64,000 nucleotides of DNA from JAIXWP01 sp964428835 (GTDB lineage Bacteria > Bacteroidota > Bacteroidia > Flavobacteriales_D > Sanyastnellaceae): assembly GCA_964428835.1 (NCBI GenBank), contig CAYRZQ010000016.1:1-64000 (forward strand), written 5' to 3'. The translations under genes were made by a program, and so were the position numbers. The notes beneath the pieces were generated by a model. It searched no databases. It was not told where the DNA came from and was given only the letters and a program-made list of their open reading frames with translations. Shown piece by piece: positions 23,571 to 33,429 of this stretch (its first letter is position 1; every line of letters starts with the position of its first letter).

Positions 23571-24317
23571 ATGGTTCCATTGTCTGAAAGAAAATTGGTA
23601 GAGGTTTGTTACACTCCAGGACAGTATCACCTCTACAAAGAAAACTTTGATATCGTTGTTGTAATAGACGTATTGCGCGCCACTAGCGCTATTACGAGCG
23701 CATTGCATCACGGTGTTGAAAAGATTATTCCTGTTAGCTCAGTGGAAGAAGCGCGTGCTTATCAAAACCAAGGCTATATCGCAGCAGCAGAGCGCGACGG
23801 GCAAGTGGTAGAAGGATTTCCATTCGGTAATTCTCCTTATGCCTTCATGGATCCTGCGCTGAAAGGAAAGACAGTAGTGCTCACCACTACAAATGGCACC
23901 AAAGCAATTCAATATGCTTCAGATCGTCCTACGGTAGTAATTGGATGTTTGAATAATCTTGATGCCTTGTGTAAATGGCTCATCGACCAGCATCGCAACA
24001 CTCTGATTTTAGCATCTGGGTGGAAAGACAAAGTAAATCTTGAAGATACCATTTGCGGAGGTGCTATCGCTGACATCTTGCTGGACTCGCGCAAATTTCG
24101 CGCGGATGAGGACAGCACAGTAGCCGCCAAATTTATCTATCGCAGTGCTAAAGAACATCTTTGGAGTTTTCTTCGTTCGTCTTCACATCGCAGAAGATTG
24201 GTGAAATTGAATATTCAAAAAGACGTCAAGTATTGCCTCACATTGAATACCGTCGATACAATTCCCATTTTAGAAAATGGCTATTTGGTAAAACTTCAGC
24301 CCGTGCTTGCTGAATGA
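23571..24317 (+). CDS. comB: 2-phosphosulfolactate phosphatase family protein, ComB-like (248 aa)
   Basis: VVIDVLRATSAITSALHHGVE, ERDGQVVEGFPFGNSP, LTTTNGTKAI, and ASGWKDKVNLEDTICGGAIA are conserved ComB segments. ComB in methanogens removes phosphate from 2-phosphosulfolactate on the coenzyme M pathway. Homologues are common in bacteria lacking that pathway, where the substrate is unclear. The ATG is eight bases after gcvT and the gene overlaps the next by four bases, so the three probably form an operon. Confidence 0.88.
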   Translation: MVPLSERKLVEVCYTPGQYHLYKENFDIVVVIDVLRATSAITSALHHGVEKIIPVSSVEEARAYQNQGYIAAAERDGQVVEGFPFGNSPYAFMDPALKGKTVVLTTTNGTKAIQYASDRPTVVIGCLNNLDALCKWLIDQHRNTLILASGWKDKVNLEDTICGGAIADILLDSRKFRADEDSTVAAKFIYRSAKEHLWSFLRSSSHRRRLVKLNIQKDVKYCLTLNTVDTIPILENGYLVKLQPVLAE

Positions 24318-25315
24318 GGTATGCGCTCGTCATATCATTCTTTTTTTTAGCATCGCTGACACCGAAGAAGCCCGTCATTGATCCTTGTGAAAACCACATG
24401 AATTGGGGGTTTTATGGTCATAAGCGCATCAATGAGTTGGCGATTTACACCTTGCCCGAGGAAATGTTTGGTTTTTATAAAGCCAACATGGATTTCTTGA
24501 TTGAACACTCTGTTGATCCAGACAAGCGCCGATATGGCGTGAAAGGAGAAGCTGAGTGTCATTACATTGATATGGACAAGTATTGTTTTGGTGTTGCGGG
24601 ATGTGACCCATTTGAGAATGTTCCCAAACGCTGGGATGATGCCGTAGCAAAATACACTGAGGATAGTCTCAGGGCACATGGGATCGTGCCGTGGCATATC
24701 AACCTTATGGTCTTCAAACTTACAAAGGCATTTAAAGAAGAAAATCTCACTCGCATTTTACATTTGAGTGCTGAATTAGGACATTACATAGGAGATGCGC
24801 ATGTGCCCTTGCATACAACAAGCAATTACAACGGGCAGAAGACCAATCAACGGGGCATTCATGGATTTTGGGAATCTCGCTTGCCAGAACTCTACGATAA
24901 TCAATATGATTTTTTTGTAGGTAAATCAGAATATATTTCTGCTCCTCTCGATCACATCTGGTCTAAAATTCGTCAGAGCTACAGCGCAGTAGATAGTGTT
25001 TTGTTATTTGAACAAAAACTAAATGCTGAGTTCCCCTCCGATCAAAAGTATACATACGAAGTGAGAGGACAGGCTCAATTAAAAGTTTACAGCGAGGAGT
25101 ACAGCAATATCTACCACAATATGCTCATGGGACAGGTAGAGCGCAGGATGAAATCTGCTGTTATCACCATTGGAAGTTATTGGTACACTGCATGGGTCAA
25201 TGCAGGTATGCCTGATCTAAATAAGTTCATATCAAAGTCTAATCTCTCCGAAGGATTCGATCCTGAGTTAGGATCTGGTAAAGCAGATTCACTGCGCATT
25301 CGCGAACACGAATAG
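24314..25315 (+). CDS. Zinc-dependent phospholipase C / S1-P1 nuclease-like protein (333 aa)
   Basis: After a signal peptide the mature start is near WGFYGHKRINELAIYTLP, where W and H are zinc ligands in the S1/P1 nuclease and bacterial phospholipase C fold. Further ligands appear in HYIDMDKY, LSAELGHYIGDAHVPLHTTS and HGFWESRLPE. This all-helical trinuclear-zinc fold cleaves phosphate esters of nucleic acids or lipids; the substrate is not evident here. The gene overlaps comB by four bases (ATGA). Confidence 0.82.
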   Translation: MRYALVISFFFLASLTPKKPVIDPCENHMNWGFYGHKRINELAIYTLPEEMFGFYKANMDFLIEHSVDPDKRRYGVKGEAECHYIDMDKYCFGVAGCDPFENVPKRWDDAVAKYTEDSLRAHGIVPWHINLMVFKLTKAFKEENLTRILHLSAELGHYIGDAHVPLHTTSNYNGQKTNQRGIHGFWESRLPELYDNQYDFFVGKSEYISAPLDHIWSKIRQSYSAVDSVLLFEQKLNAEFPSDQKYTYEVRGQAQLKVYSEEYSNIYHNMLMGQVERRMKSAVITIGSYWYTAWVNAGMPDLNKFISKSNLSEGFDPELGSGKADSLRIREHE

Positions 25316-25416
25316 CCGGAGAGCGTCACTCAAGTTTTGGTTTATCATATTTATACCATCTAACTGCAACTTTGTACTTGCGGGTCCCGTACTAAGGTGC
25401 GTTGACAATTTTAGTG

Positions 25417-25968
25417 ATGAAAAAGATTTACTCGACCCTATTGATCTTTTGCATTTCAAGTTTTGTCTTCGCACAAACACCCCAGGTCATGTTCTATGGA
25501 TACGTAGAACAAGGTCAGATTGAGGAAGAAGATGCGGGGAAAAAGAAGAAATCAAAAGCACTGCCAAAGCTCAAAGAAGTTAATGTATTTGTGTACGTTG
25601 GCGATTCAGTGATTCAATCTAATAAAGTGCGCGAAACAGGTTTTTACGCAGCATTGTTGGCTAAAGGATCTGTGTACCATGTAGTATTTGAAAAAGAAGG
25701 ATTCTTTTGTAAAAGCTTCGAAATCGATTGTCGCGACATCGATTATCCCAACGACGATGCTGCTATTAAATGCATGACAGACGTCACTCTCTTCCCGAAA
25801 GTGGAAGATTCAGATTTGCTCAATCTGTGTAAGGTTCCCTATGCCAAAGCACAATTTGATATATCAACAGGTAATATTTCATGGGATATGGCCTACACAG
25901 ACCGTATCAAGCAGAAGTTCATTGCCCTAGCCCAACCTTACTATACAGCATCTTCGAAAATCGACTAA
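25417..25968 (+). CDS. Secreted protein of unknown function (183 aa)
   Basis: Signal peptide MKKIYSTLLIFCISSFVFAQ. The mature part has a Lys/Glu-rich loop (EEEDAGKKKKSKALPKLKEV), then strands VNVFVYVGDS, YHVVFEKEGFFCKSFEIDCR, and a C-terminal helix. The pattern of a beta domain taking up a modification like 'EKEGF..K' resembles carboxypeptidase-regulatory-like domains of Bacteroidota, often structural. ATG 25417 gives the signal peptide; the earlier in-frame TTG does not. A terminator follows at 25988. Confidence 0.6.
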   Translation: MKKIYSTLLIFCISSFVFAQTPQVMFYGYVEQGQIEEEDAGKKKKSKALPKLKEVNVFVYVGDSVIQSNKVRETGFYAALLAKGSVYHVVFEKEGFFCKSFEIDCRDIDYPNDDAAIKCMTDVTLFPKVEDSDLLNLCKVPYAKAQFDISTGNISWDMAYTDRIKQKFIALAQPYYTASSKID

Positions 25969-25987
25969 CAACTTTACGAAGAAAAAA

Positions 25988-26014
25988 AAACGGGCCCTCA
26001 ATGAGGGCCCGTTT
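25988..26014. terminator. Bidirectional terminator between convergent genes
   Basis: AAACGGGCCCTC (25988-25999) and GAGGGCCCGTTT (26003-26014) form a perfect 12-bp stem with a three-base loop AAT. A-rich sequence precedes it, and a T-rich tail is seen on both strands. It serves the gene at 25417 and the minus-strand gene ending at 26035. Confidence 0.9.
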
Positions 26015-26034
26015 GCTTATTGTAAAAAATACAA

Positions 26035-28758
26035 TTACTCAACTACAAAATCAATTACCGACTTCATACCATCTTTAGATACGGTGAGGTGATAAACCCC
26101 AGCCTCAAGATTGGTAACGTCGATAGTTTGTGTGCCACGACCAGCAATGTTTAGCTTCTCAGTGCGCACCATCTTTCCAACGGCGTCTGTAATAGTCATT
26201 ACAGCGTTATTCATTTCACTCTTTACAGAAACATTCAATGCTCCGTTTGTAGGATTAGGGAAAGCAGACAATCCGAAAGGATTAGATGATAATTCGTCAA
26301 CACCTACTACGCTCACGCTCACTTCTACACGAGGAGAAACGCAAGTCATAGACTCCTTTTGAATCTTCCAGTTGTAGAAATAATAGTAGTAAGAAGCACC
26401 AAATGAAGAGTTGGTGATTTCACCTACTGTTCCGATTGCATAAGGATATGATACCCCACTATTGTTTCTGAAGAGGTTATTTTCTGGACAAAGAATTTGA
26501 TATCCATTACCTACAGGAACATCAATATTGACATCTACAACCGTTTCGCCAAGATCAAGGAAGAATGTGGCTTGACCAATTTCATTGTTGCTTGCATCAC
26601 GAATAATGAGTGTGCGTGTTCCTGCAACTCCGTTAGCAGGCACCACGCAGGTTACTTGCTGCAGGGTGAATGCTTCGGTCACATTAAAGAACAGGATACC
26701 ACCTTGAGAAGGAAGTCCGCCGCCGCCATCTATTGTTGGCTTACCACCGAATTCTTCTTCACCAGGATATTCAACAGTGTTTTGAACCCAGTATGAAGCT
26801 TGTTCTTCTACAATCGGTGTATTGAATGAGTTACCACTTGCTAATACTTCAGTAGATGTTTCTGTTGCAAACCACTCAACGAAGGAGCCAGTCGCTGTCA
26901 ATTCAACACTACCTGGTTCGCCAATTTGCATATCTTCTACTACTGGAAGAGCAGGAGAATTAACTACAACAGATACTGGCTCGCTTACTAATGTGCTACC
27001 TGTGCAGATACCTACAGCAGAAACATAATAGTCACCAGAAGTTGTTACCTCCAATTGAGTGCCCTCGTCTCCTGTACTCCAAGTTGGATTATTCACACCA
27101 CTCACAGCTAATTGTACGGTGCCACCAGCGCAGAAATAAGTCTCGCCGATTACAGATACCACTGGAGTTGTTTCCTGAACTACTTCTACGTTCACCGTAT
27201 TTGATGTTGCCACACAGCCTTCTTCATCGAATACATAAACGCTGTAATTTCCATCTTGTGAAACTTCGATTGATTGGGCATTTGAACCATTACTCCATGC
27301 ATAAGAACTTCCTGCAGGAGCTGAAAGAGATACTGTTTGACCTTCACAAATCTGTGTATTTCCGTTTACAGCAATTTCAATAGGATCGAGAGTACAAGAA
27401 GACTCAATGATATTATGTTGAGTGTTGATTGTAGGATTTTGAATAGAAGTCACCATTCCACTTGGCCAACGCACAATCACTTGCTCGATGGCTGTTGCAG
27501 TGCCCAAACCAAAGTGAGCAATGAGTGATGATGCTGGGTCGAAGCTTCTTCCAGCGCGTACTTCTCTAATTTGAACACCCCAATCTCCGTAGATTTCGAT
27601 GCGTGCACCGATACCTTCTTTGTTTGAAACAATTCCTTCCAAATCAAATTTCACCCAATTGTTATTGTTGGTTTGGTTGAGGAAAATGGTATTACCACGG
27701 ACAACATCCAAGAAACCATCGTGATTAAAATCTCCGATTCCACCTGAGCTAAAGTTGAGGTTTCCACCAGTGAAAGTACCGTCACCATTGTTCCAATACA
27801 TTTCGTTGTCCATTTCTGAAAAAATATCTACGAAACCATTGTTGTCAAAGTCGGCAGCATCACAGTTCCATGCACCGAGGTCGTCTGCTGTGATACCTGT
27901 TGTTCCAATGATATCGGTGTACATACCAGTACCATCATTCTCCATGAAGCGGTTTGCAAATTGGTGATTCACAGTGAATGCATCGAAATCGCCATCATTG
28001 TCGAAGTCTTCGAATACGGTGGCCCAGCTTTGGTCGCCATCGTTCATGTTGATTTCAGGACCAACGCTTGTGAATGTGCCATCACCATTGTTGCGATACA
28101 TCAAATTGATACGCTGTGGATCTCCTACTGGCGCTCCACCGCGGCACTTGGTGATATATAAGTCTGGATCATAATCATTGTCATAATCCACCCAGATTGC
28201 TGCGTAGTTTCCGCCTGCATCGAGGGTATTGATCAAGTTGAAATCCAACTCCAATACGCCGTTGACGTTGCGATAAGGATGGCTCTGATCTACGTCGTGA
28301 CATACGAAAGCATCAAGTCTTCCGTCGTTGTCTATATCACAGAAGGTACTTCTTTGAGAGAAGATATATTCTGGAAAAGCATCTTCCGAAAAACCTGTAC
28401 CGTCATTATTCGCATAAGCGAAAGAAACGCGGCTACCATTTCCAAAGCACAAGTCTGTATATCCGTTACCGTCGATATCAGCGGCACAAATACTCCAGTT
28501 GGGAAGGTTTTGGACAGACATAGGGAAAAATGCAGGAGTGAATGTTCCGTTCGCATTTTGGTAATCCACATAGATTCCATTGCTCATCACGCGAACGATG
28601 TCATCAAGGCCATCGGCATTCATGTCAACAGCGCAATCGCCGACACTTGTACCGCCAATGTTTTGGAGACCCGCTGTCACTCCCGTGAAGTTGACCTGTG
28701 CACTCATCGAGAATGCTGTGATTACCAATCCGAAGAACGTGGTAAAGATTTTTTTCAT
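26035..28758 (-). CDS. FG-GAP/ASPIC repeat protein with T9SS sorting domain (907 aa)
   Basis: Signal peptide MKKIFTTFFGLVITAFSMSA. Residues about 20-380 hold FG-GAP/VCBS-type repeats with Ca-loop motifs such as DMNADGLDDIV, DIDGNGYTDLCFGNG, DIDNDGRLDAF and DFDNDGDFDAF, which build a beta-propeller. An ASPIC/UnbV domain (GIGARIEIYGDWGVQIREVR to VRWPSG) follows, then Ig-like regions, and a T9SS type A sorting domain (NPFGLSAFPNPTNGALNVSV to the C-terminus). Secreted or surface-bound through T9SS; role probably in adhesion or carbohydrate binding. ATG 28758 gives the signal peptide. Confidence 0.88.
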   Translation of the reverse strand: MKKIFTTFFGLVITAFSMSAQVNFTGVTAGLQNIGGTSVGDCAVDMNADGLDDIVRVMSNGIYVDYQNANGTFTPAFFPMSVQNLPNWSICAADIDGNGYTDLCFGNGSRVSFAYANNDGTGFSEDAFPEYIFSQRSTFCDIDNDGRLDAFVCHDVDQSHPYRNVNGVLELDFNLINTLDAGGNYAAIWVDYDNDYDPDLYITKCRGGAPVGDPQRINLMYRNNGDGTFTSVGPEINMNDGDQSWATVFEDFDNDGDFDAFTVNHQFANRFMENDGTGMYTDIIGTTGITADDLGAWNCDAADFDNNGFVDIFSEMDNEMYWNNGDGTFTGGNLNFSSGGIGDFNHDGFLDVVRGNTIFLNQTNNNNWVKFDLEGIVSNKEGIGARIEIYGDWGVQIREVRAGRSFDPASSLIAHFGLGTATAIEQVIVRWPSGMVTSIQNPTINTQHNIIESSCTLDPIEIAVNGNTQICEGQTVSLSAPAGSSYAWSNGSNAQSIEVSQDGNYSVYVFDEEGCVATSNTVNVEVVQETTPVVSVIGETYFCAGGTVQLAVSGVNNPTWSTGDEGTQLEVTTSGDYYVSAVGICTGSTLVSEPVSVVVNSPALPVVEDMQIGEPGSVELTATGSFVEWFATETSTEVLASGNSFNTPIVEEQASYWVQNTVEYPGEEEFGGKPTIDGGGGLPSQGGILFFNVTEAFTLQQVTCVVPANGVAGTRTLIIRDASNNEIGQATFFLDLGETVVDVNIDVPVGNGYQILCPENNLFRNNSGVSYPYAIGTVGEITNSSFGASYYYYFYNWKIQKESMTCVSPRVEVSVSVVGVDELSSNPFGLSAFPNPTNGALNVSVKSEMNNAVMTITDAVGKMVRTEKLNIAGRGTQTIDVTNLEAGVYHLTVSKDGMKSVIDFVVE

Positions 28759-28841
28759 CTTTTCTGGGTTTTGGTTAAAATTTGGTTTCAAAACGCTATA
28801 GTACTAAAAAAACACTGAACATAAGACATCTAGCTCAAAAA

Positions 28842-28865
28842 AAAACGCCCCTGTTGGGGCGTTTT
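28842..28865 (-). terminator. Terminator after the SprB-repeat gene
   Basis: AAAACGCCCC (28842-28851), loop TGTT, GGGGCGTTTT (28856-28865). On the minus strand the stem is followed by a run of T. It lies 20 bases after the stop at 28885. Confidence 0.88.
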
Positions 28866-28884
28866 AATGTATATTCTTGTAATC

Positions 28885-31377
28885 TTATTGTTTGATTAAC
28901 TTAAGGCTAGTAGCTGCCTCACCTGAGATAACGTTGAGGAAGTAAACTCCCGCTGCAAGAGCGCGAACGTCCACCATCTCACTGCGCTTACCTTCTGCGT
29001 TGCCGAGCTCTTTGTTCATAACGCGACGACCTTGGCTATCTACAATATTGTAAGAAAGTTTATCGCCGGTCAATCCATCCAAATTCAAGCGGAATTCAGC
29101 ATTCATTGGATTAGGATAAATGCTTACTGAAGCACCGTTTGCAAGCTCAGAAATCGAAGTAATTGAAATGCCTTCCAGAACAGCAGAACAGCCGTTTTCA
29201 TCTGTAACAGTAACTGAATAATTACCATCTGGCAGGTCGATCAAATCTTCATCGGTTGAACCGTTGCTCCACTCATAAGTGTATTCGCCAGTTCCTCCAT
29301 TTACGCTAATGGTCACAAAACCTGTGTTATCGCCTCCGTCACCGCCGAACTCATCCACAGTGATTTCGATCGCCGAAGGTTCTGAAATTACAATTGCTTC
29401 TGTGATAGCGATAAAACAGCTGTTTGCGTCAGTCACATAAGCGTCATAAACACCTGGCTCCAAGCCTTCGAAAGTCGATGAAGAACTGAAGCTCTCACCG
29501 TCGATGCTATAGCTATATTCGCCAGTGCCACCTTCAGCCAAGAAAACGATTGCTCCATTATTTTCTCCTTCACAAAGCACATCGCTCACATTGAAGGTAA
29601 CTGAAAGTTCTGCTGGATCTTCGATTACAACATCCAAAAATGCTTGACAACCTGCTTCGTCTTCTACGCAAACAGAGTAAACACCAGCTGGGAGACCTTC
29701 CAATGAATTTACTTCAGAATACTCTCCAATACATCCAATGTCATACAAGAAAGAGCCTGTGCCACCTTCTACGCTCACTACAAACATACCATCCTCGTCG
29801 CCAGGACAGCTAGGCGCTGTAACGGCAGGATCGATAATGATTGCTGGTCCACCTTCTTTCACATAATCGATGCTTGCCTCACAGCCGTTGGCATCAATAG
29901 CGTACATCGTGTATTCACCAGGTGTGATTTCCGTAAGAACAAGGTTGGACAAGTTTCCTTCTAATTCGTAAGTACCATCATCTTCGAGGCTCCAGTCAAC
30001 ATCACCAGTACCACCTGACCAAGTGAATACTTGAGTTCCGTCTGGTGTATTGAAACAAGAAGCGGGTTGAGAAGCTCCGAGGAAAAGAAGAAGAGTTGGC
30101 GGGCTAGTAATCTCATGAGATTCTGACTCACTTACACAACCATTTTCATCCAACGAAGTGAAATAATAACTTCCACCCGTTAAACCGCAGTACTCAGAAG
30201 AAGGTAAGTCTGATTCGATAGGGCTGCCATCACTTGAATGAAGTGTAAAGCTCACATTGCCTACACCACCGACGAAGTCGATGAATACGCAACCATCTTC
30301 GCCACCGCCGCACGTTACATCAGTAACGCTTGCCTCACCAAATACCACAGGCATTGTGATCAAATCAACAAACTCGATTATCTCGCAATCTCCGTAGATA
30401 CCGCCAGGGTTGAATAATTCATTATAGAATTTTCTATCTCTCGCCACGATTGAGTAAATCCCCTCACCCAATCCACTAGCTACATAAACGCCAGTGTTAG
30501 CGGCAGGACTACCCTCATTAAATTCAATTTCTAGAACGTCTTGAAATCCTTCTACAACTACTTCGATAGAACCATCCTCATCACCCAAACAGCTTGGATC
30601 TTGAGAGCTAATGGATGCAAAAGTGAGTCCGCACTCATACAAACATGTTCCATCATTAAAACCGGCCGACTCGTTATAATTGAGGGCGAGTGGATCAGAA
30701 CAACCTGGTGTTCCACAACCATCGGTTCCAAATGACAAACCTGTATAAAGTGTCGCACCATTGGTTTGACCTTGCAATCTAGCTTGTACGTTGAATGATC
30801 CACATACACTACCGGAGGTGGTGATTTGAGCAATAAGCACTCTTAAATCATTTCCAGCTACTACATTGACATTGGGTTGGCCTTGACCATTTAAAGGTGT
30901 CGAGCTCCAAGCTCCTCCCACGGTGGTATTTAATAGCAAGTTACCATCGCCAACTGGGCTTGTGTCGAAACGACTGCTCCAAGGTGCCCCTGGGTCTTGA
31001 GCCAAAAGTACGTTCGCTCCTGGGTCGGTATTACAAGTTCTTCCGATTGTCACATACGAGTCGTATTGCAAAGCGGGAAATACTGAATAAATATTACAGT
31101 TGTTTTCACTTCCGATCGAGCTTGACGGCTCCTGGAAGTTCCAAATTCCGTCTGGAACATTCAAAGCCAATGGTGCAATGTCAAAACCTACAACACTGAG
31201 AACCATGTCACCAGGGTTGGTACATTCTGCATAGATACGGTATGTGGTATGTCCGGCAGGATAGCCTGTTACTGTCCCATTGTCAGTGTAAAATTCTTCA
31301 ATGGTTATTCCTGTAACTTGAGCCGAAACATGCATGGCAAGAAATGCCGTAAAAAGAAAAAGTAGACTTTTCTTCAT
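28885..31377 (-). CDS. SprB-repeat surface protein with T9SS sorting domain (830 aa)
   Basis: Signal peptide MKKSLLFLFTAFLAMHVSAQ. An N-terminal beta domain (TYRIYAECTNPGDM to about residue 210) ends in GCSDPLALNYNESAGFNDGT, a DDG-C-type loop. Six or so SprB repeats follow, for example CPGDEDGMFVVSVEGGTGSF and CEGENNGAIVFLAEGGTGEY; SprB repeats are typical of the mobile adhesin in gliding. The C-terminus is a type A sorting domain (VSIYPNPMNAEFRLNLDG). Its N-terminal domain is a paralogue of the one in the gene at 40032. Promoter at 31422-31452. Confidence 0.88.
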   Translation of the reverse strand: MKKSLLFLFTAFLAMHVSAQVTGITIEEFYTDNGTVTGYPAGHTTYRIYAECTNPGDMVLSVVGFDIAPLALNVPDGIWNFQEPSSSIGSENNCNIYSVFPALQYDSYVTIGRTCNTDPGANVLLAQDPGAPWSSRFDTSPVGDGNLLLNTTVGGAWSSTPLNGQGQPNVNVVAGNDLRVLIAQITTSGSVCGSFNVQARLQGQTNGATLYTGLSFGTDGCGTPGCSDPLALNYNESAGFNDGTCLYECGLTFASISSQDPSCLGDEDGSIEVVVEGFQDVLEIEFNEGSPAANTGVYVASGLGEGIYSIVARDRKFYNELFNPGGIYGDCEIIEFVDLITMPVVFGEASVTDVTCGGGEDGCVFIDFVGGVGNVSFTLHSSDGSPIESDLPSSEYCGLTGGSYYFTSLDENGCVSESESHEITSPPTLLLFLGASQPASCFNTPDGTQVFTWSGGTGDVDWSLEDDGTYELEGNLSNLVLTEITPGEYTMYAIDANGCEASIDYVKEGGPAIIIDPAVTAPSCPGDEDGMFVVSVEGGTGSFLYDIGCIGEYSEVNSLEGLPAGVYSVCVEDEAGCQAFLDVVIEDPAELSVTFNVSDVLCEGENNGAIVFLAEGGTGEYSYSIDGESFSSSSTFEGLEPGVYDAYVTDANSCFIAITEAIVISEPSAIEITVDEFGGDGGDNTGFVTISVNGGTGEYTYEWSNGSTDEDLIDLPDGNYSVTVTDENGCSAVLEGISITSISELANGASVSIYPNPMNAEFRLNLDGLTGDKLSYNIVDSQGRRVMNKELGNAEGKRSEMVDVRALAAGVYFLNVISGEAATSLKLIKQ

Positions 31378-31421
31378 GTGCTGCTTGATTTTGGGTATTA
31401 AGGTGATTAAGATTATCACGC

Positions 31422-31452
31422 CAAATATAAGTGATTGTGCAAAAGGTGCAAA
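31422..31452 (-). promoter_or_regulatory. Bacteroidota promoter of the SprB-repeat gene
   Basis: On the minus strand TTTG (plus 31449-31452), 19 bases, then TATATTTG (plus 31422-31429): an exact fit to TTTG-N19-TAnnTTTG. The start codon at 31377 lies about 40 bases beyond the expected start of transcription. Confidence 0.7.
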
Positions 31453-31489
31453 CCAATATCAAAAAAACATTTTTCACAATAAAAAAAAA

Positions 31490-31512
31490 CACCCCCTTCA
31501 ATGAAGGGGGTG
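31490..31512 (-). terminator. Terminator after the starch-binding-like gene
   Basis: CACCCCCTTC (31490-31499), loop AAT, GAAGGGGGTG (31503-31512), with a T-run on the minus strand directly after it. It separates the genes at 31536 and 28885. Confidence 0.88.
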
Positions 31513-31535
31513 CCTGTTATATTATGTGCTTAATA

Positions 31536-33347
31536 TTACTTCTGCACAAGTACTTGACGAACTGCAGACTGCTTTCCATTGCTGATTTGGATTGCATATA
31601 CGCCTGAATTCAAATTGTTTACATCCAACTCGATGTTAGACAATCCTGATACAGTTCCAAGGTCGAGCGTTCTAACAACCTGACCAACATTGTTTACAAC
31701 ATTGATTACCACTTCTTGAGCAGCAGCATTGTTGAAGCGAACATTGATTACGTCGTTTGCAGGAACTGGGAAGATTGATAGAGCAGAGAAGAATTCGCTT
31801 TCTTCTACACTTACTATACAAGTAGCGCAAGAATTGAAGCAAATTGTCTCAAGTGTCTCATCTGTACCAGCTCTGTTGAAAGCTCTGTTGAATCCACCGA
31901 GGCCGTTTGGTAAACCACAATCTGCGATACCAGTAGATGTACCAGTAGCTACACCTTCTTCGTTAGCTGGATTGCTCACACTACCGTTTACGAATTTGTA
32001 GAGTACGCTTGCTGGACCAGAGATCAATACGCTGCACTCATAAACACCGTCGCCGTCAGCATCAGTCATTTGAGTAGCACCTGCTTGCCATGCTGGATTT
32101 GTAGAACCAGAAATCATAAATACACCATCTGCACTTACAGTTTCATTGCTCATATCCACTTTGAATGTAACAGTAGCTGGATCTGGATCAACAAGACATT
32201 CAACCGTGCACTGACCATAGCAGAAAGTAACTTCGATTGGATCAGCACCAACGGTGAGTCCTCTGTTGTTTCCACCAACAGCACACTCAGCAGGGATGTT
32301 TTCGTTGAGGTCTGGTGCATCCCAGCTATCACCATTGATTACTTTAAAGTTGTAGTTGCCCTGAGTCAAATTGAGAGTAACTGAGTAGATTCCATCTCCG
32401 TCACCGTCCAACATTTCAAGACCATTTGGATCCCACTGTGGCAAACCAGCTTGACCAAAGTTACCCGCAAGGTGAACGCCGCCGCCAACTAATGTTTGCA
32501 AAGACATGTCAACATTGAAAGTAACTGGAGTTGGAGCAACACAGCCACCGCAAGAATTCCAACATACCGCTGGAAGAATTACTGAACCTCCAATAGTAGC
32601 TGCGCGGTTTCCTGTGCCATCAGAGCAATCTCCAGAAACGCTCTCATTAGGAAGCACCCATGAGTCACCATTTATGAATTTATAAACGATAGAAGTCATA
32701 GCTCCTACGTTGAAAGTTCCTTCATAAACAAGGTCACCGTCTTCGTCAGTGAGCCAAAGTAGACCTGGAGTCCAGTCGCCTGAACCCTCACCATCAGCCT
32801 CTGGGTTTTGGAAGTTACCTGCAACAGAAACACCTGCTGGCCAAATATCTTCACCTGCTTCGCCTGGGTTATTGTCGAGGTCAACATCTACTAAAGACAT
32901 ATCTACTCTGAATGTTACGAGGCTAGTTCCGCACGCAGCGCACTCTCCGAAGCAAACTGGACCGTAAGCGTCGTCTGTACCTGTAACAACAATTTTACGA
33001 TTGCTGTTGCCTTCTGCTGCTGAACAAACTGCTGGAGCTGACTCGTCAGTACCCCAAGCATTGCCATTGAGAAACTTGAATTCATAAGTACCAGGAACGA
33101 GCATAAGCTCAACTGCGTAGATTCCTGCATCCTGCTCAGAAAGAGCGATACCAGCTGGATCCCAGTTGTTATAGGCATCATTTTCTGGTGTACCATCGTC
33201 GTTGTTGTCTCTAAAATTACCAGCAATATGAACGCCATTAGGACCTACAGTCTGTGTGCTCATATCTACTGTGAAAACTACAGGAACCTGGGCGTTTGCT
33301 GAAAACGCTAAGGCACCCGCAAAAAGAAATGCGTAGATTTTTTTCAT
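31536..33347 (-). CDS. Secreted protein with four CBM/E-set-like modules, T9SS cargo (603 aa)
   Basis: Signal peptide MKKIYAFLFAGALAFSANA. Four similar modules each begin VxFxVDMS (VVFTVDMSTQ, VTFRVDMSLV, VTFNVDMSLQ, VTFKVDMSNE), continue with GVHIAGNF-type strands and W-D-P-x-G, and end with YEFKFING and Cys pairs (CFGECAACG). The pattern matches the starch-binding E-set/CBM20-like fold. The C-terminal SALSIFPVPANDVINVRFNN region is a T9SS type A domain. It lies divergent to a GH13 alpha-amylase, so I infer a surface starch or glycan binder working with it. A non-starch glycan is possible. Confidence 0.82.
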   Translation of the reverse strand: MKKIYAFLFAGALAFSANAQVPVVFTVDMSTQTVGPNGVHIAGNFRDNNDDGTPENDAYNNWDPAGIALSEQDAGIYAVELMLVPGTYEFKFLNGNAWGTDESAPAVCSAAEGNSNRKIVVTGTDDAYGPVCFGECAACGTSLVTFRVDMSLVDVDLDNNPGEAGEDIWPAGVSVAGNFQNPEADGEGSGDWTPGLLWLTDEDGDLVYEGTFNVGAMTSIVYKFINGDSWVLPNESVSGDCSDGTGNRAATIGGSVILPAVCWNSCGGCVAPTPVTFNVDMSLQTLVGGGVHLAGNFGQAGLPQWDPNGLEMLDGDGDGIYSVTLNLTQGNYNFKVINGDSWDAPDLNENIPAECAVGGNNRGLTVGADPIEVTFCYGQCTVECLVDPDPATVTFKVDMSNETVSADGVFMISGSTNPAWQAGATQMTDADGDGVYECSVLISGPASVLYKFVNGSVSNPANEEGVATGTSTGIADCGLPNGLGGFNRAFNRAGTDETLETICFNSCATCIVSVEESEFFSALSIFPVPANDVINVRFNNAAAQEVVINVVNNVGQVVRTLDLGTVSGLSNIELDVNNLNSGVYAIQISNGKQSAVRQVLVQK

Positions 33348-33392
33348 TTGATTTGTTGTTTGGGTTATACTTGGTGTACTTTTAACACTTTC

Positions 33393-33421
33393 CAAAAATA
33401 GCATTTTTACGAATACACAAA
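33393..33421 (-). promoter_or_regulatory. Promoter of the starch-binding-like gene
   Basis: On the minus strand TTTG (plus 33418-33421), 17 bases, then TATTTTTG (plus 33393-33400), a TAnnTTTG box. It is only nine bases from the start codon of the divergent amylase gene. Confidence 0.55.
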
Positions 33422-33429
33422 CATTCGAT

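Noticed and set aside
28279..28818. Plus-strand frame of 179 residues inside the FG-GAP gene
   Set aside because: It is a shadow of the repeat-coding minus strand, with no motif of its own.
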